Shown here: one piece after another, positions 10,548 through 21,981 of the stretch
Layout: each line of letters begins with the position of its first letter
How positions within the stretch are numbered: position 1 is the first letter of the stretch
Program-made: the position numbers and the translations under genes
Notes under the pieces: generated by a model
What the model saw: only the letters and a program-made list of their open reading frames with translations
What the model was told of the DNA's origin: nothing
Database searches by the model: none
From: Allodiplogaster sudhausi
Taxonomy: Eukaryota; Nematoda; Chromadorea; Rhabditida; Diplogasteridae
DNA length: 64,000 bases
NCBI GenBank assembly: GCA_945643635.1
Contig: CALZFC010000001.1
Span: 2,517,501-2,581,500 of the forward strand
Direction of reading: 5' to 3'

Positions 10548-12201
10548 CTAGAAGTGACGGAAAAGTATACTGTAAGCGAAGATGACGAGTAAAGTTGACG
10601 AGATTGAAAAGTTGGAAGATGCGGAATCAGGCTCTTCTTCTTTATCTTCTTCTTCTTCTTTAGCCCCCTTCTCTTCCTTCTCTTCTTTCCTCTCAACCGA
10701 ATTTGACTCCTTGTCGTACACGTCTTCGTACACATTCCCTTCATTCTCCTCTTCATCTATAGGGAGCCTCCTGCGGAGCTCAGGGAGATATCTTGCCTCG
10801 ATGGTGGTAGTCGTGGGCATCGAGGTCGAGGTAGTCGTTGATGTCATCGACCTCGTCGCCGTCGTCGACCTTGTAGCCTCCGTTGTCGGCCGCCACACCG
10901 AGACCGAAACCGGAAAGGCGCCCAGGTGGGTGGCAGCGGTGGAGACGTCGGTGACCTCGAGGAGGAGTCCGCGACAGTTGGAGGTGACGACGTCGTCCAC
11001 CGGGCAGCCCCCTCCGTCGTGGTCGGGAAGCGCACGGGCGGCGTGTATCGCGGCGGTAGCGACGGTCGATGCCGCCAGTAGTCAGAGGTTGTCGGCGTTG
11101 AGGGAGCTGAAGGCTCGGTAGTCGTAGTTGTTGATGTTGTTCTTGTTGTTGTTGTTGTCGCCGAAGAAGAAGAAGAAGGCGTATATGCCGGCCTTCGTGT
11201 TAGCGGCCACCGCGGATACACGTTGACTCGGGCAGTTGTGGTAGTGGCGAGCTGAAAAAAAAACATAAATATTTACATTTTAAAGTCATTAAGTTTTATT
11301 GATTTATTATATATGTACATAACTAAATCCTTTTTTTAAAGAATGTTTGCAAAAAAAAACGCTGATAAGTTGTCAGAAAACCATATTGAAAAGAAAAGAA
11401 AGGTTCCATAGACTCACATCCTGCTGGATCGGCACGAATACGTGCGTGGTCGTTGTTGACGTGCTGCTGCTTGAGGTCGTGGACGTTGTCGAGGTCGGTG
11501 CCATGTGGCGATCACCGCCTCGTGGTGGCGACCCCCCACGCGTCTTGTACTCCCATTTGTCGCCATCCAGATCCACTCTCCTTGCTCTCTCCTCGCGCCA
11601 TGCTCTCTCGTCTCATGTCTTCCATCTGCTGCCGCGCCTCCGTCTCTCCGCTCTCCGTGCTCTCTCGTCTCTCCTCTCCTCTCTGTTGCTGCCCCTCCGT
11701 CCTCTCCTCTCTCCGTGCTCTCTCGTCTCTCCTCTCCTCTCTGTTGCTGCCCCTCCGTCTCTCCCTTCTCCATGCTCTCTAGCCTCCTCTCTTCTGTCTG
11801 CTGCCCCTTCGTCTCTCCTGTCGCCGTGTTCTCTCCTTGCACCGTCCCGCTCCCCTCCTCGGATAAGGCTGCGGCTCATGTGCCGCCTGCTGCACGAACG
11901 AGTTGACGCGACCGATCGAGAAGGGCGTCCGCGAGGGTTCGGGCGGCGCGGAGCGTGAGGGGTCGGGCGCGGTCCGCGAGGAGTCGGGCGCGGTCTGCGA
12001 GGGGTCGGGCGCGGTCCTCTCCGGCGGCGACACCTGCGGCGGCGGATGCCAAGGCGCGGGTGCAGGACGCCAGGCTGAATTTATCAAGAGTAATTATCTA
12101 TGTACATATGTATTTTGTAGAATGTTTTAAGTGTGGATATAAAGAAAAGATGGAAAAATATCGGGAATTTTATATATGGCTTATAATTGAAGTGAAAAAG
12201 A

Positions 12202-12232
<31 letters not shown>

Positions 12233-12404
12233 TGTATGTATGTACATACAAATCTAATGTCACCTGGCGCACTCGTTGTTGACGTCGTCGTGGTTGTGGT
12301 GGTGGTGGTAGTTGTGGGACGGATGTAGTTGTAGCTGTTGTTGTTGATGTGCTCGTTGACGTCCGTGGCCTCGGCAACTTTCGCGCCGGCATCGGCAGCA
12401 GCTC
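10548..12404 (-). CDS. Thr/Ser/Pro-rich (mucin-like) 3' part of a minus-strand gene, reading frame unsettled
   Basis: Exon-like GC-rich blocks flanked by good minus-strand splice signals: 12264-12404 (acceptor ATCACAG, donor CAG|GTGACA), about 11840-12080, about 11440-11570 (ending VFVPIQQD before GTGAGT), and from 11258 down to the stop at 10548. Each can read as Thr/Ser-rich sequence (for example STTSTTSSSSTSTTTTH) and Pro-rich sequence (RTAPDPSQTAPDSS). The final part is acidic (EEKEEKGAKEEEEDKEEEPD) and ends in the hydrophobic tail SSTLLVIFAYSILFRHF, compatible with a GPI signal or membrane anchor. Several frames are open at once and exon phases do not all agree, so the exact protein is uncertain. 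It is probably the continuation of the cysteine-rich gene at 12559-24226. Confidence 0.4.
11636..11780. repeat. Minisatellite, unit about 60 bp, CT-rich
   Basis: Two to three near-identical units containing GTGCTCTCTCGTCTCTCCTC and CTGTTGCTGCCCCTCCGTC. It sits between Thr/Pro-rich exon blocks and is probably intronic. Confidence 0.75.
12204..12246. repeat. ATGT tetranucleotide microsatellite
   Basis: About ten tandem ATGT units in an intron. Shorter ATGT runs recur near 9812, 29310, 36744 and 43255. Confidence 0.95.
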
Positions 12405-12472
12405 CTGTGATTGAAAAAAAATTAATTTAGAAAAAAAATGGAGACATTTATAGAGTTCACTATAAATTTTCA

Positions 12473-12505
12473 GGCAAAATTGCGCGAATTCAAACGGTGT
12501 TTTTT
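12473..12505 (-). mobile_element. Fragment of the GAATTCGCGC element in an intron
   Basis: The core CAGGCAAAATTGCGCGAATT followed by CAAACGGTG lies in the intron between 12404 and 12559. No clear ends remain. Confidence 0.5.
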
Positions 12506-12558
12506 GGTAATTTAATAAAAAAAAACAACAACAACTTTTGATTCAACGACACAACCAC

Positions 12559-15145
12559 CTTGGAGTCGATGCCTGGGAGGCGTCGATAGGGAAAGTGCTC
12601 AGCGGACGACTCCTCGCCGTCTCCTCTGCCGCCATCCAAGATGCTGATTCCGTTGCCGTCATCGGCCTCTTCTTCTTCTTCGTCGTCGATCTCAGCAAAG
12701 TCCACGACACCCACTGCGACGCCCGTCTCCGGATCGCTGCAATCGGCAACAAATTACAGAATGATCTTGAAAAATTGCAATTTCAGAGGATTCTTTTTTA
12801 TTATACACATACATAATATATTTTAATATATTTTAACTCTTGATTTTTCTTATTTTTGTAGGTTTATTTTGCTTCCTTGTCAACAACTTCTTGCTCAAGC
12901 TGATCCGTGAAATAAAACATTATATTGACCATGAGCATAGAAGGACTTTTCATGAGGAATAACTGATATGTAATAGTCAAAATTACAAAACAATAGTAAA
13001 AAATAAAAAAATAAAAAAAAAAATTTTTTTTTAAACCTCTTAGTCTCGTCGAGATCGTAATTTCGCGCATGCACTTCTGTCTTCTTTTGCAGCGTCACCG
13101 ATGCGAGTTCGGGGAGCGCAACTTCGTCGAGTTCCACCTTTAAAAATATAGTTTCTTTTTTCCCTTTTTTTCCCTCTTTATATACTATAATTTTTTCTAT
13201 AAATACATACATATACACTCATATTTAAACAAGTATAATCGTTCCTTCTTTCAAGTCGTCCTTTTTAAAGCTTTTCTTTTTATATATTGTTAGAAATGAA
13301 ATTATTTCCACAATATCAAAGTAGTGTCTTCTCTGTCGTGAGTGACAAGAACGCCATTGCCCATGGGGTGCTCTAGTCATCAGAACCAGACCACAGCCTT
13401 CTCATGGCTTCTCCCCCTCTCCCCCTCTCCCCTCTCCCCCTCTCCCCCTCTCCCCCTCTCCCCCTCTCCCCTCTCCCCCTCTCCCCCTCTCCCCCTCCCC
13501 CCTCTCCCCTCTCCCCTCTCCCCCTCCCCTCTCCCCCTCTCCCCCTCTCCCCCTCTCCCCCTCCCCCTCTCCCCTCTCCCCCTCTCCCCCTCTCCCCCTC
13601 TCCCCCTCTCCCCTCTCCCCCTCTCCCCCCCTCTCCCCCTCTCCCCCTCTCCCCCTCTCCCCCTCTCCCCCTCTCCCCCTCTCCCCCTCTCCCCCTCTCC
13701 CCCCTCTCCCCCTCTCCCCCTCTCCCCTCTCCCCCTCTCCCCTCTCCCCCTCTCCCTCCCCCTCTCCCCTCTCCCCCTCTCCCCCCTCTCCCCCTCTCCC
13801 CCTCTCCCCCTCTCCCCCTCTCCCCCTCTCCCCCTCTCCCCCCTCTCCCCCTCTCCCCCTCTCCCCCCTCTCCCCCTCTCCCCCCTCTCCCCCTCTCCCC
13901 CTCTCCCCCTCTCCCTCTCCCCCCCCTCTCCCCCTCTCCCCCTCTCCCCCTCCCCCCTCTCCCCCTCTCCCCCTCTCCCCCTCTCCCCTCTCCCCTCTCC
14001 CCCTCCCCCTCTCCCCCTCTCCCCCTCTCCCCCTCTCCCCCCTCTCCCCCTCACCCTCCCCCTCTCCCCCTCCCCCCTCTCCCCCTCTCCTCCCCTCTCC
14101 CTCCCCCTCTCCCCCTCTCCCCCTCTCCCCCCCCCTCCCCCTCCCCTCCCCCTCTCCCCCTCTCCCCCCTCCCCCTCTCCCCTCTCCTCTCTCCCCTCTC
14201 CCCCCCTCTCCCTCTCCTCCCCTCCTCCCCCTCTCCCCCTCTCCCCTCTCCCCTCTCCCCCTCTCCCCCCCTCTCCCCCTCTCCCCCCCTCCCTCTCCCC
14301 CTCTCCCCCTCTCCCCCTCTCCCCCTCTCCCCCTCTCCCCCTCCCCTCTCCCCCTCTCCCCCTCCCCCCTCTCCCCCTCCCCCTCTCCCCTCTCCCCCTC
14401 TCCCCCTCTCCCCCTCTCCCCCTCTCCCCTCTCCCCTCTCCCCCTCTCCCCCTCTCCCCCTCTCCCCCCTCTCCCCCTCTCCCCCTCTCTCCCCCTCTCC
14501 CCCTCTCCCCTCTCCCCCTCTCCCCCTCTCCCCCTCTCCCCCTCTCCCCCTCTCCCCCCTCTCCCCCTCTCCCCCTCTCCCCCTCTCCCCCTCTCCCCCT
14601 CTCCCCCTCTCCCCCCTCCCCCCTCTCCCCCTCTCCCCCTCTCCCCCTCTCCCCCTCTCCCCCTCTCCCCCTCTCCCCCTCTCCCCCTCCCCCCTCTCTC
14701 CCCTCTCCCCCTCTCCCCTCCCCCTCTCCCCCTCCACCCCCCCCCCTCCCCCTCTCCCCTCCCCCCTCTCCCCCTCTCCCCCCCCTCTCCCCTCTCCCCC
14801 TCTCCCCCTCTCCCCCTCCCCCCCTCCCCTCACCCCCTCTCCCCCTCTCCCCTCTCCCCTCTCCCCCTCTCCCCCTCTCCCCCTCTCCCCCTCTCCCCCT
14901 CCCCCTCTCCCCCTCTCCCCCTCTCCCCCTCTCCCCTCCTCCCCCTCTCCCCCTCTCCCCCTCTCCCCCTCTTCCCCTCTTCCCCTCTTCCCCTCTTCCA
15001 CCTCCATTCATGCCCGTCTCTCATGTCCATTCCAACCGTGTCAGCCACCACGTCGCCATCCGTGCCTTCCCTTCACATAGTATGACTCTTTCAGACACAA
15101 AATGTATCAGTGTCTACTGTGGCGAAATGTTAAAACTGTCTGTTG

Positions 15146-15176
<31 letters not shown>

Positions 15177-18100
15177 ACTCTCCTCTCTCTCCCTCCTCTT
15201 CTTTGCTCTCTCTCTCTCTCTCTCTCACAGCTTCCATTTCATTGCAGGTGAGAAAAATGGTGATGAATGCATTGGGAGGTCGCCAGTTTCTTCCGATCAT
15301 ATTTCTTTGGGAGCGACCAGGAGGATAGAGTGTGCGACAGAGAGAGCGAGAGAGAGAGAGAGATAATGAAGGCAAGAGAGAGAGAGAGAGAAAGAAAGAG
15401 AGGTAGAGAGAGAGTGAGGATGTTTGAGAGATTGAGAAGAAAGAGAAACTGTTGGATAGAAAAATAGAGAGTGAAAGAAAGAAAAAGAGAAAGAGAGAGA
15501 GAGAGAGAGAGGAGAGAGAAGAAAAAAAGCAGATTTGCAGCTGGCTTCTTCTCCCCCTCTCTCTCGATTGCTCTATTCTTTCTTTCTCTCAACTGCCACG
15601 CACATTCATGCCGTATTCGCAAGCGGCTGCGGTACTACTCTCTGCCTCTTCTCTCTCTCTCTCTTCTTCTTCAGTCTCTCTCTCTCTTACTATCTTCTTC
15701 TTCACTCTCTCTCTATCTCTATCTCTTCTTCATTCTCTCTCTCTTACTCTCCTCTCTCTCTCTCTCTTTCTCTCTCTAGCTCTCTTGCTCTCTCTCTCTT
15801 TTGGACTTTGAACGACCATAGCGTATATCCACTGTCCGCTTTGCATTTCTTCTCCCACTCCCCGCTATCTGTTTCAGCCTCGTTCCATGTGCTCTTCTTT
15901 CCGTTTCCACCGCCTTTCCACCGCCGAAAGAGTGCTATAGTTTTCAGACAGAGCCAGGGTCAGTTATGCAAACACGGATGGCCATATCTGGAAGGGCAAG
16001 AAGATATTCTCTCTCTACTTCTCCCTCTTTCTTTCTCTCTTTCCCTCTCACTCTCTCTACTCTACCCTGTTTCTTTTCCTGGTTATTCGGCCCATTTGAC
16101 AACACGTACACATTCTTTCAATGTCTCAATTACGCATGACTACTCTGTGGGAATCACGTTAGGCAGGAGAGCCGGAAGGACTAGAATCGTCTTCCGTATG
16201 CAGTTATGACACTGAGGTTGCGGAGTTATGGAGGGTAAAAGAGAGAGAGAAAGGGAGAGAGAGAGAGAGAGACAAAGAGAAAGAGAGGGAGAGAGAGCGA
16301 GACAAGAGAGAGATGTACAGAGAAAGAGAGAAACAGAATAGCGAGTGAGGGAGGCGGACAGAGAAAGTGAGAAAGAGATAGAGAGAGAAAGCGAGACGGA
16401 CAGAGAAAGAGAGAAAGAGAATATAGTGAGAGGGACGGACAGAGAAAGAGAAAAAGAGAATAGAGGGAGAGAGGGAGAAAAGATAGAAAGAGAGAAATGA
16501 GCGGAAAATCAGCCAGATCAAATTGTTGGGAAATTTCTCGCCCATTTTCGCTCCTCTTTTTTTCGGATATAAAGGAACAAAGAGAGCAGTCTGTCTGGCG
16601 TAACACGCAATCAGAGAAGAAAGAAAAGGGATAACATCAGAAGGCAGGACATGGAAATAGAGAGAGAGAGAGTGAGAGAGAGAGAGAGCGCGAGAGGGAG
16701 GGAGAGAGAGAAAGATAGTGAGAGAGAGTGAGAGAGAGAGTGCGAGAGAGTGTGCGAGAGAGAGAGTGAGAGAGTGAGTGTGTGGAAATTGAGAGTTCGA
16801 CAAGAGAAAGCCAGCTAGCATAAAAAAGTCTGCTAAAGCCACAACTTTGCTCATGGTCAGTCGGCAGAAAGCACAAAACGAAACACTAATGATTTTGTAA
16901 ACTTTGAAACCACACACACACACACTCAAAAATGGGTAAGAAAAAGAGGCGAGAGAGAGAGAGAAAATAGCGACGACAAAAAGAAGAGAGAGAGAGAGAA
17001 AGAAATCTCTCACATCGTGAGAGATGGGAGAGAGAGTGAGAGAGAGAGTGAGAAGAAAGAGTGAGAGAAGGAGAAAGAGAGAGAGAGTGATAAGGAGAGA
17101 GAGAGAGTGCGAGAGAGAGAGAGCGAGAAAGAAAGAGGGACAGAGACAGAGACACTGACCAGACTGACCCACTCGTCACTCTCCTGCCGCTCGACCCGAT
17201 CGGCCATGTCGATGTTGCAGTAGTCGGCGTCGCGGCACGTGCACACAACCTGGAATATGTTGCTGTTTTTTTAAACTTGAAAATGGCCTGAAAATATTAT
17301 TTTAAAAAAAGTTTTTTATTTATAATATAATACTCATAACAGATCCAACAATAACAAAGATGCTGTCTAAAATGGATTCAACGTGCTTTGCCGAATTCGC
17401 AAGTCAAAGTTTTTTTTTCCCCGCGAAAATGTTATTATGTCACGCTGCATTATGTACCACAATATTGCTCTCTTTCCTAACCATTTTTTTATTGATTGAA
17501 TATGAGTAGAATGGGAATCTTCCCAAAATTTAAGTCATAAAAATCCATATTAATTTTGGAGACGATATTAACTTGAAGGCATCTGTTTCGTCGAAAATTG
17601 TGGTCTCCCTCTTTTCTTTCTCTCTGTCTTCTTCCTTCTCTCTCTTTCTCTCTGTCTGTCTTTCTCTTCTCACTCCTCGTTTTTTCTTTTAAATTTTATT
17701 CTGACAAAAAGGCGAGAATTAAATATGAACATTGGTTTTGATTCATCTTGGAGAATGAATATCCTTTGCGTTATATGATTCGTATGATTTCAGATTCCTT
17801 GCCTTTGATTTCCTTCCCATGCATCGAGCCTTCTTCAGCAGATCTGTTGAACTCTTATCATCATAGCGGCAAAGTGGGAAAATGGTGGTGGAATGCGGCA
17901 GCAGCGGAAGCTTCTCTCTCTCTCTCTCGCTCTCTCTCTCTCCCCCCTATCTCTCTCCCTTTCTCTCTCCTTCTCTTTCTCTTTCCCCTCTCTCTTCTCG
18001 CTCTCTCTTTCTCTATCTCTTCTCTCTCTCTCTTCTCGCTCTCTCTTTCTCTATCTCTTCTCTCTCTCTCTCTCTCTCTTTCTCTATCTCTCTTCACTTA

Positions 18101-19668
18101 TAGAAGGGTGGGAAGTGCATGTGAAGAGCGTTTATTAGAGGAGAGAGCAAGAGAGAGAGAGAGAGAAAGTAAGTTAGAGAGAGAAAGAGAGAGAAGAGAG
18201 AGAGAGGAAGCCAGAGAAGAGAGAGAGAGAGGAAGCGAGAGACCGAGAGAGAAAGAGAGAGAGAGAGAAGAGAGAGAGGAAGCGAGAGACCGAGAGAGAG
18301 AGAGAGAGGAAGCGAGAGACCGAGAGAGAAAGAGAGATAAGAGAGGTAGAAAGTAATCAGAGAAAGTAGCAAAAGTCGCCTTTCAATCGGTACCTCTCTG
18401 TTTGCTGCTGCCGCCTGTCTGTCTGGCTCTCTATGCAAATGTGCAAATGAGGAAGGAGAAGAAGAAGAAGAAGAAGAAGCGAGCGGAAAGGAAAAGTGTT
18501 ATCCACAAACAATCTACGCTCAATGAAATGCGCGGGCCGTAAAATCGCAAAGATTACTTTATGGTTAGGCATATTTTATAATTACATATGATTGACTGCT
18601 TTTCCGCTAGGCCATTAAATGAGCTTCAAAACTCACGTTTGAATTCGCGCCTTTTCGCATGACAACAAATGGCGAGAGAGCATGTGTGATTTATTGTTAG
18701 CGAGAAGAAATTTAAATAACCAGGAAAATTCAAATATATGTATTTACTACGGTTTAGTTTCGTGCTCCTTTTTAACAGCCTTGGTATCAAGCTATCTTTA
18801 GCAGTCTTATTTAAAGAGCCTTATTTAATTGTTTTCCAACTTTTAGAATTGTAATGTCTGTGCTATCTTGAAGAACTGCGATTGAAAATAATTTTTTATA
18901 TGAGCAAAAAACAACACAGAGAAGAAAGGATTGACCCCCTCTTCTTTGAACATGACAAGATATCTATCGTGTTCTGTCTTCACCATCTCTTTTTCATCTG
19001 TTTCTCTCTCTCTCCCGTCTTTTGCTCTATCCCTCTCTTCATGCTGTCTTCCTGCCTTCCAATTCTCTCTCTCTCTCTCTCTCTCCGCTTCTATCTCTCG
19101 CGCTCTCACTCTCTCTCTCTCTTTCCTTCACTCTCTCTTTCTCTCTCTCTCCTTCTCTCTCTTTCTCTCTCTCTTCCTCTCTCTCTCTCTCTCTCTCTCT
19201 CCCTCTCTGCAATGCTACACTTCCCGTGCTTTCTTCTTCAAAACATGCGGCAGCTAGCTCGTACGCGGCTCTGACTGAGGGCAGAGCAGCTTGTGTGAGT
19301 GACCATGTCTCTATTTCTCTTGCACACTCTCTCTCATCCCTCTTTTTCTCGCTCTCTGTCATCTCTCTCTCCTTCTCCTCTCGTTCTCTCACTCATTCAC
19401 ACTCTCTCACACTCTATAGAGCTGCGCTCTCGCTCATGCACGTGCGGTCACAACGGAAATGATGCACTGTTTGATATGAGAAGGAAAGAGAGCGAGAGAG
19501 TGTGAGAAAGAGAGAGAGAGAGGGAGAAAAAGAAAGAAGACGAAGACCGTAAGAGAAAGGTCAGGATACATACACAAACACAGCTTGAGGGGGAAATGAG
19601 GAAGATGGTGAGCGACAAGCAGTGAGTCAGCCTTCTGATGCGCGCCGGCATGAGCAGAATGCATAGGG

Positions 19669-19706
<38 letters not shown>

Positions 19707-21122
19707 GAGGAGAGAAAGGAGGAACCAATCAGAGAGAGAGATAGAGAGAGAGAGGAAAACAATGAGCGAGAGAAAGAAAGGAAAATAGATGGTGACAAAG
19801 AAACAAGCAAGGAGACGCACGAATGAAGAAGAGTGAAATGACAGGACGATCAGCAGATGTCGTGAGAAAGAAAAGGAATGAGAGAAGTACTAAAAATAGT
19901 CGCATTCAGCAAGAGGAAATAAGATTAGGATAAACTGATTAAAATTCGTAAAAATAAAATCCTTACGTTCAGGCCGATTAGGCTGCTATCCAAGTTGAAA
20001 ATCTTTTCCTTACATTGTTATTTCCTCCTTTAAAATGCACGAAAGTCACTGAAAAAAAAATTTTTTTTCAAATTTTCCTGACCATTGTAGTCGTCTCTCT
20101 AAATCATATAAACTCACTCGATCAGGCAAAAGGGCGCGAATTCAAACATGAGTTTATGATTTCTTTGAGTCTTAATCACCTATATTATGTATATTTATTA
20201 GCTACTGGACAGAGGGAGGGGAAGCGGCTCTTCAAAAGGGAAGCTATTTTCTCATGAAAGGAGAGGCGAGCGCTTTTCTGTCTTTTTTGAAAGTATTTCA
20301 GTTGTGTATTCAATGTGATGGCGCGGAGCCTTTTGATCTTGGACATGCTTGTGCCTCGTTCGCAAACCGTTATGCGAGGAAGAAGGAGGGCGAGAGAGAG
20401 AGAGAGAGAGAGATAAGCGACAGCGAGAGAGAGAGAAAGAGAAAAAGAGTGAGAGTGAGAGAGAGGTAAGAGAGAAAGATAGAGAGAGTGATGGAGAGAT
20501 CGACAGAGAGAGAGAGAGACAGAAGGTGAGAGAAAGCGACAGAGAGCGAAAGACACACTGAGCGGGTGAAAGTGACAAAAAAAAAAGATAAAATGAACAG
20601 AGCCAGCGAGAATGCGCTTCTTGTTTTCCTCTCGTAACACTTTAAAACCAAAAAAAGGCGCACCCTATACTAGCCGGATTACTCGCTACTTAGTAGCCTT
20701 GCGAAAAAAAAGCTACGAGCGAGACAAACAAGAGATGATGCGCGTAGGAACATTGACATAAAGGATTTGTCTCTACTTTCGAGTCTCCTCCTCCCTCTAT
20801 CCCCCTTCTTTCTGCTGAAGATCTTATCTGATAGAGAAACAATCAACACAAAATATTTTTTCTTAAAAATGCATTCATGCCAAAAGAAAATGTAAAAAAA
20901 AAATTTTTTTTTTGAAATATTTCACTAAATTACCCTCAGAAATGTCATTATGTATTTATGTCTACGCTAAAGTAGTAATTGGCATGCCGTATTCCTTGCT
21001 CGTACACTCTTTGAATTGCCGTGACGGCATATTGAATTTCATTGTCCATCTCCTTTCTCACTCTATGGCTCTCTCTCTCTCTCTATCTCTCTCTCTTTTA
21101 CTCTCTCCTTCACTCTCTTTCT

Positions 21123-21172
<50 letters not shown>

Positions 21173-21317
21173 ACTCTCTCTCTCGCACCTGCGTGTGCCC
21201 GTCTTCTTTCGTGTTTGCGCTGCAACCGAGGCTGGCGTCGGGTTCGACTCGGATGCACGCGTAGTGCTGGTGTGCACCGCGGCGGATGAAGACGCATGCT
21301 GGCACCTGGAAAGATGA

Positions 21318-21351
<34 letters not shown>

Positions 21352-21936
21352 AGAGAGAAAGAGAGAGAAAGAGAGAGAGAGGGAGAAAGAGAAAGAGAGA
21401 GAGAGACAGAGAGAGAAAGAGAGAGAGAGAGGAAGAGAGAGAGACAGAGAGAGAGAGAGAGAAGAGAAAGACAGGGGAGAGATAGAGAGAGCGAGAAGCA
21501 AGGAGGTGGGAAACACGGACAGTGGGAAAGAGAGAACACAGGAGAGTGATTGCTTTATCAATTCTCATATTTAGTGATATTTCAAATGATGTGACAAATG
21601 ACCGAAAAGGAGACTATAATCTGTCGACTGAATCATCGGCCTTCACTTGGACAATTCTCAGCTGGACGACTCCCTTCTATATCTATTGTGTCTTTGCCCC
21701 CTTTTGCCGCGCCTTTCACGCTTGCTTCTGAGCTGGCGTAGCTGTCTGAATGAGCGGCGGTCGGTGAATCAAGCGAAAGGTGACTGATAATCAAAGATAA
21801 TGAAATGACAGAGAGAGAGAGAACAGGAGTGAAAGGAGAGAGAGAGAGAGAGAGAGAACAGGAGTGAAAGGAGAGAGAGAGAGAGAACAGGAGTGAAAGG
21901 AGAGAGAGAGAAAAAGAGAGAGAGAACAGGAGTGAA

Positions 21937-21981
<45 letters not shown>

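Noticed and set aside
13410..14999. Telomere-like array
   Set aside because: The units are irregular CCCCTCT/CCCCCTCT, not the nematode TTAGGC, and the tract is internal with genes on both sides.
15240..15330. Plus-strand segment [20 protein letters not shown]
   Set aside because: An acceptor-like CATTGCAG precedes it but it ends in a stop within a GA tract, with no upstream exons.
13342..15366. Very long open frames rich in Ser/Pro/Leu (plus) or Gly/Arg/Glu (minus)
   Set aside because: They arise only because the CCCCTCT tract lacks stop codons in most frames; all frames are open and there is no sequence complexity.
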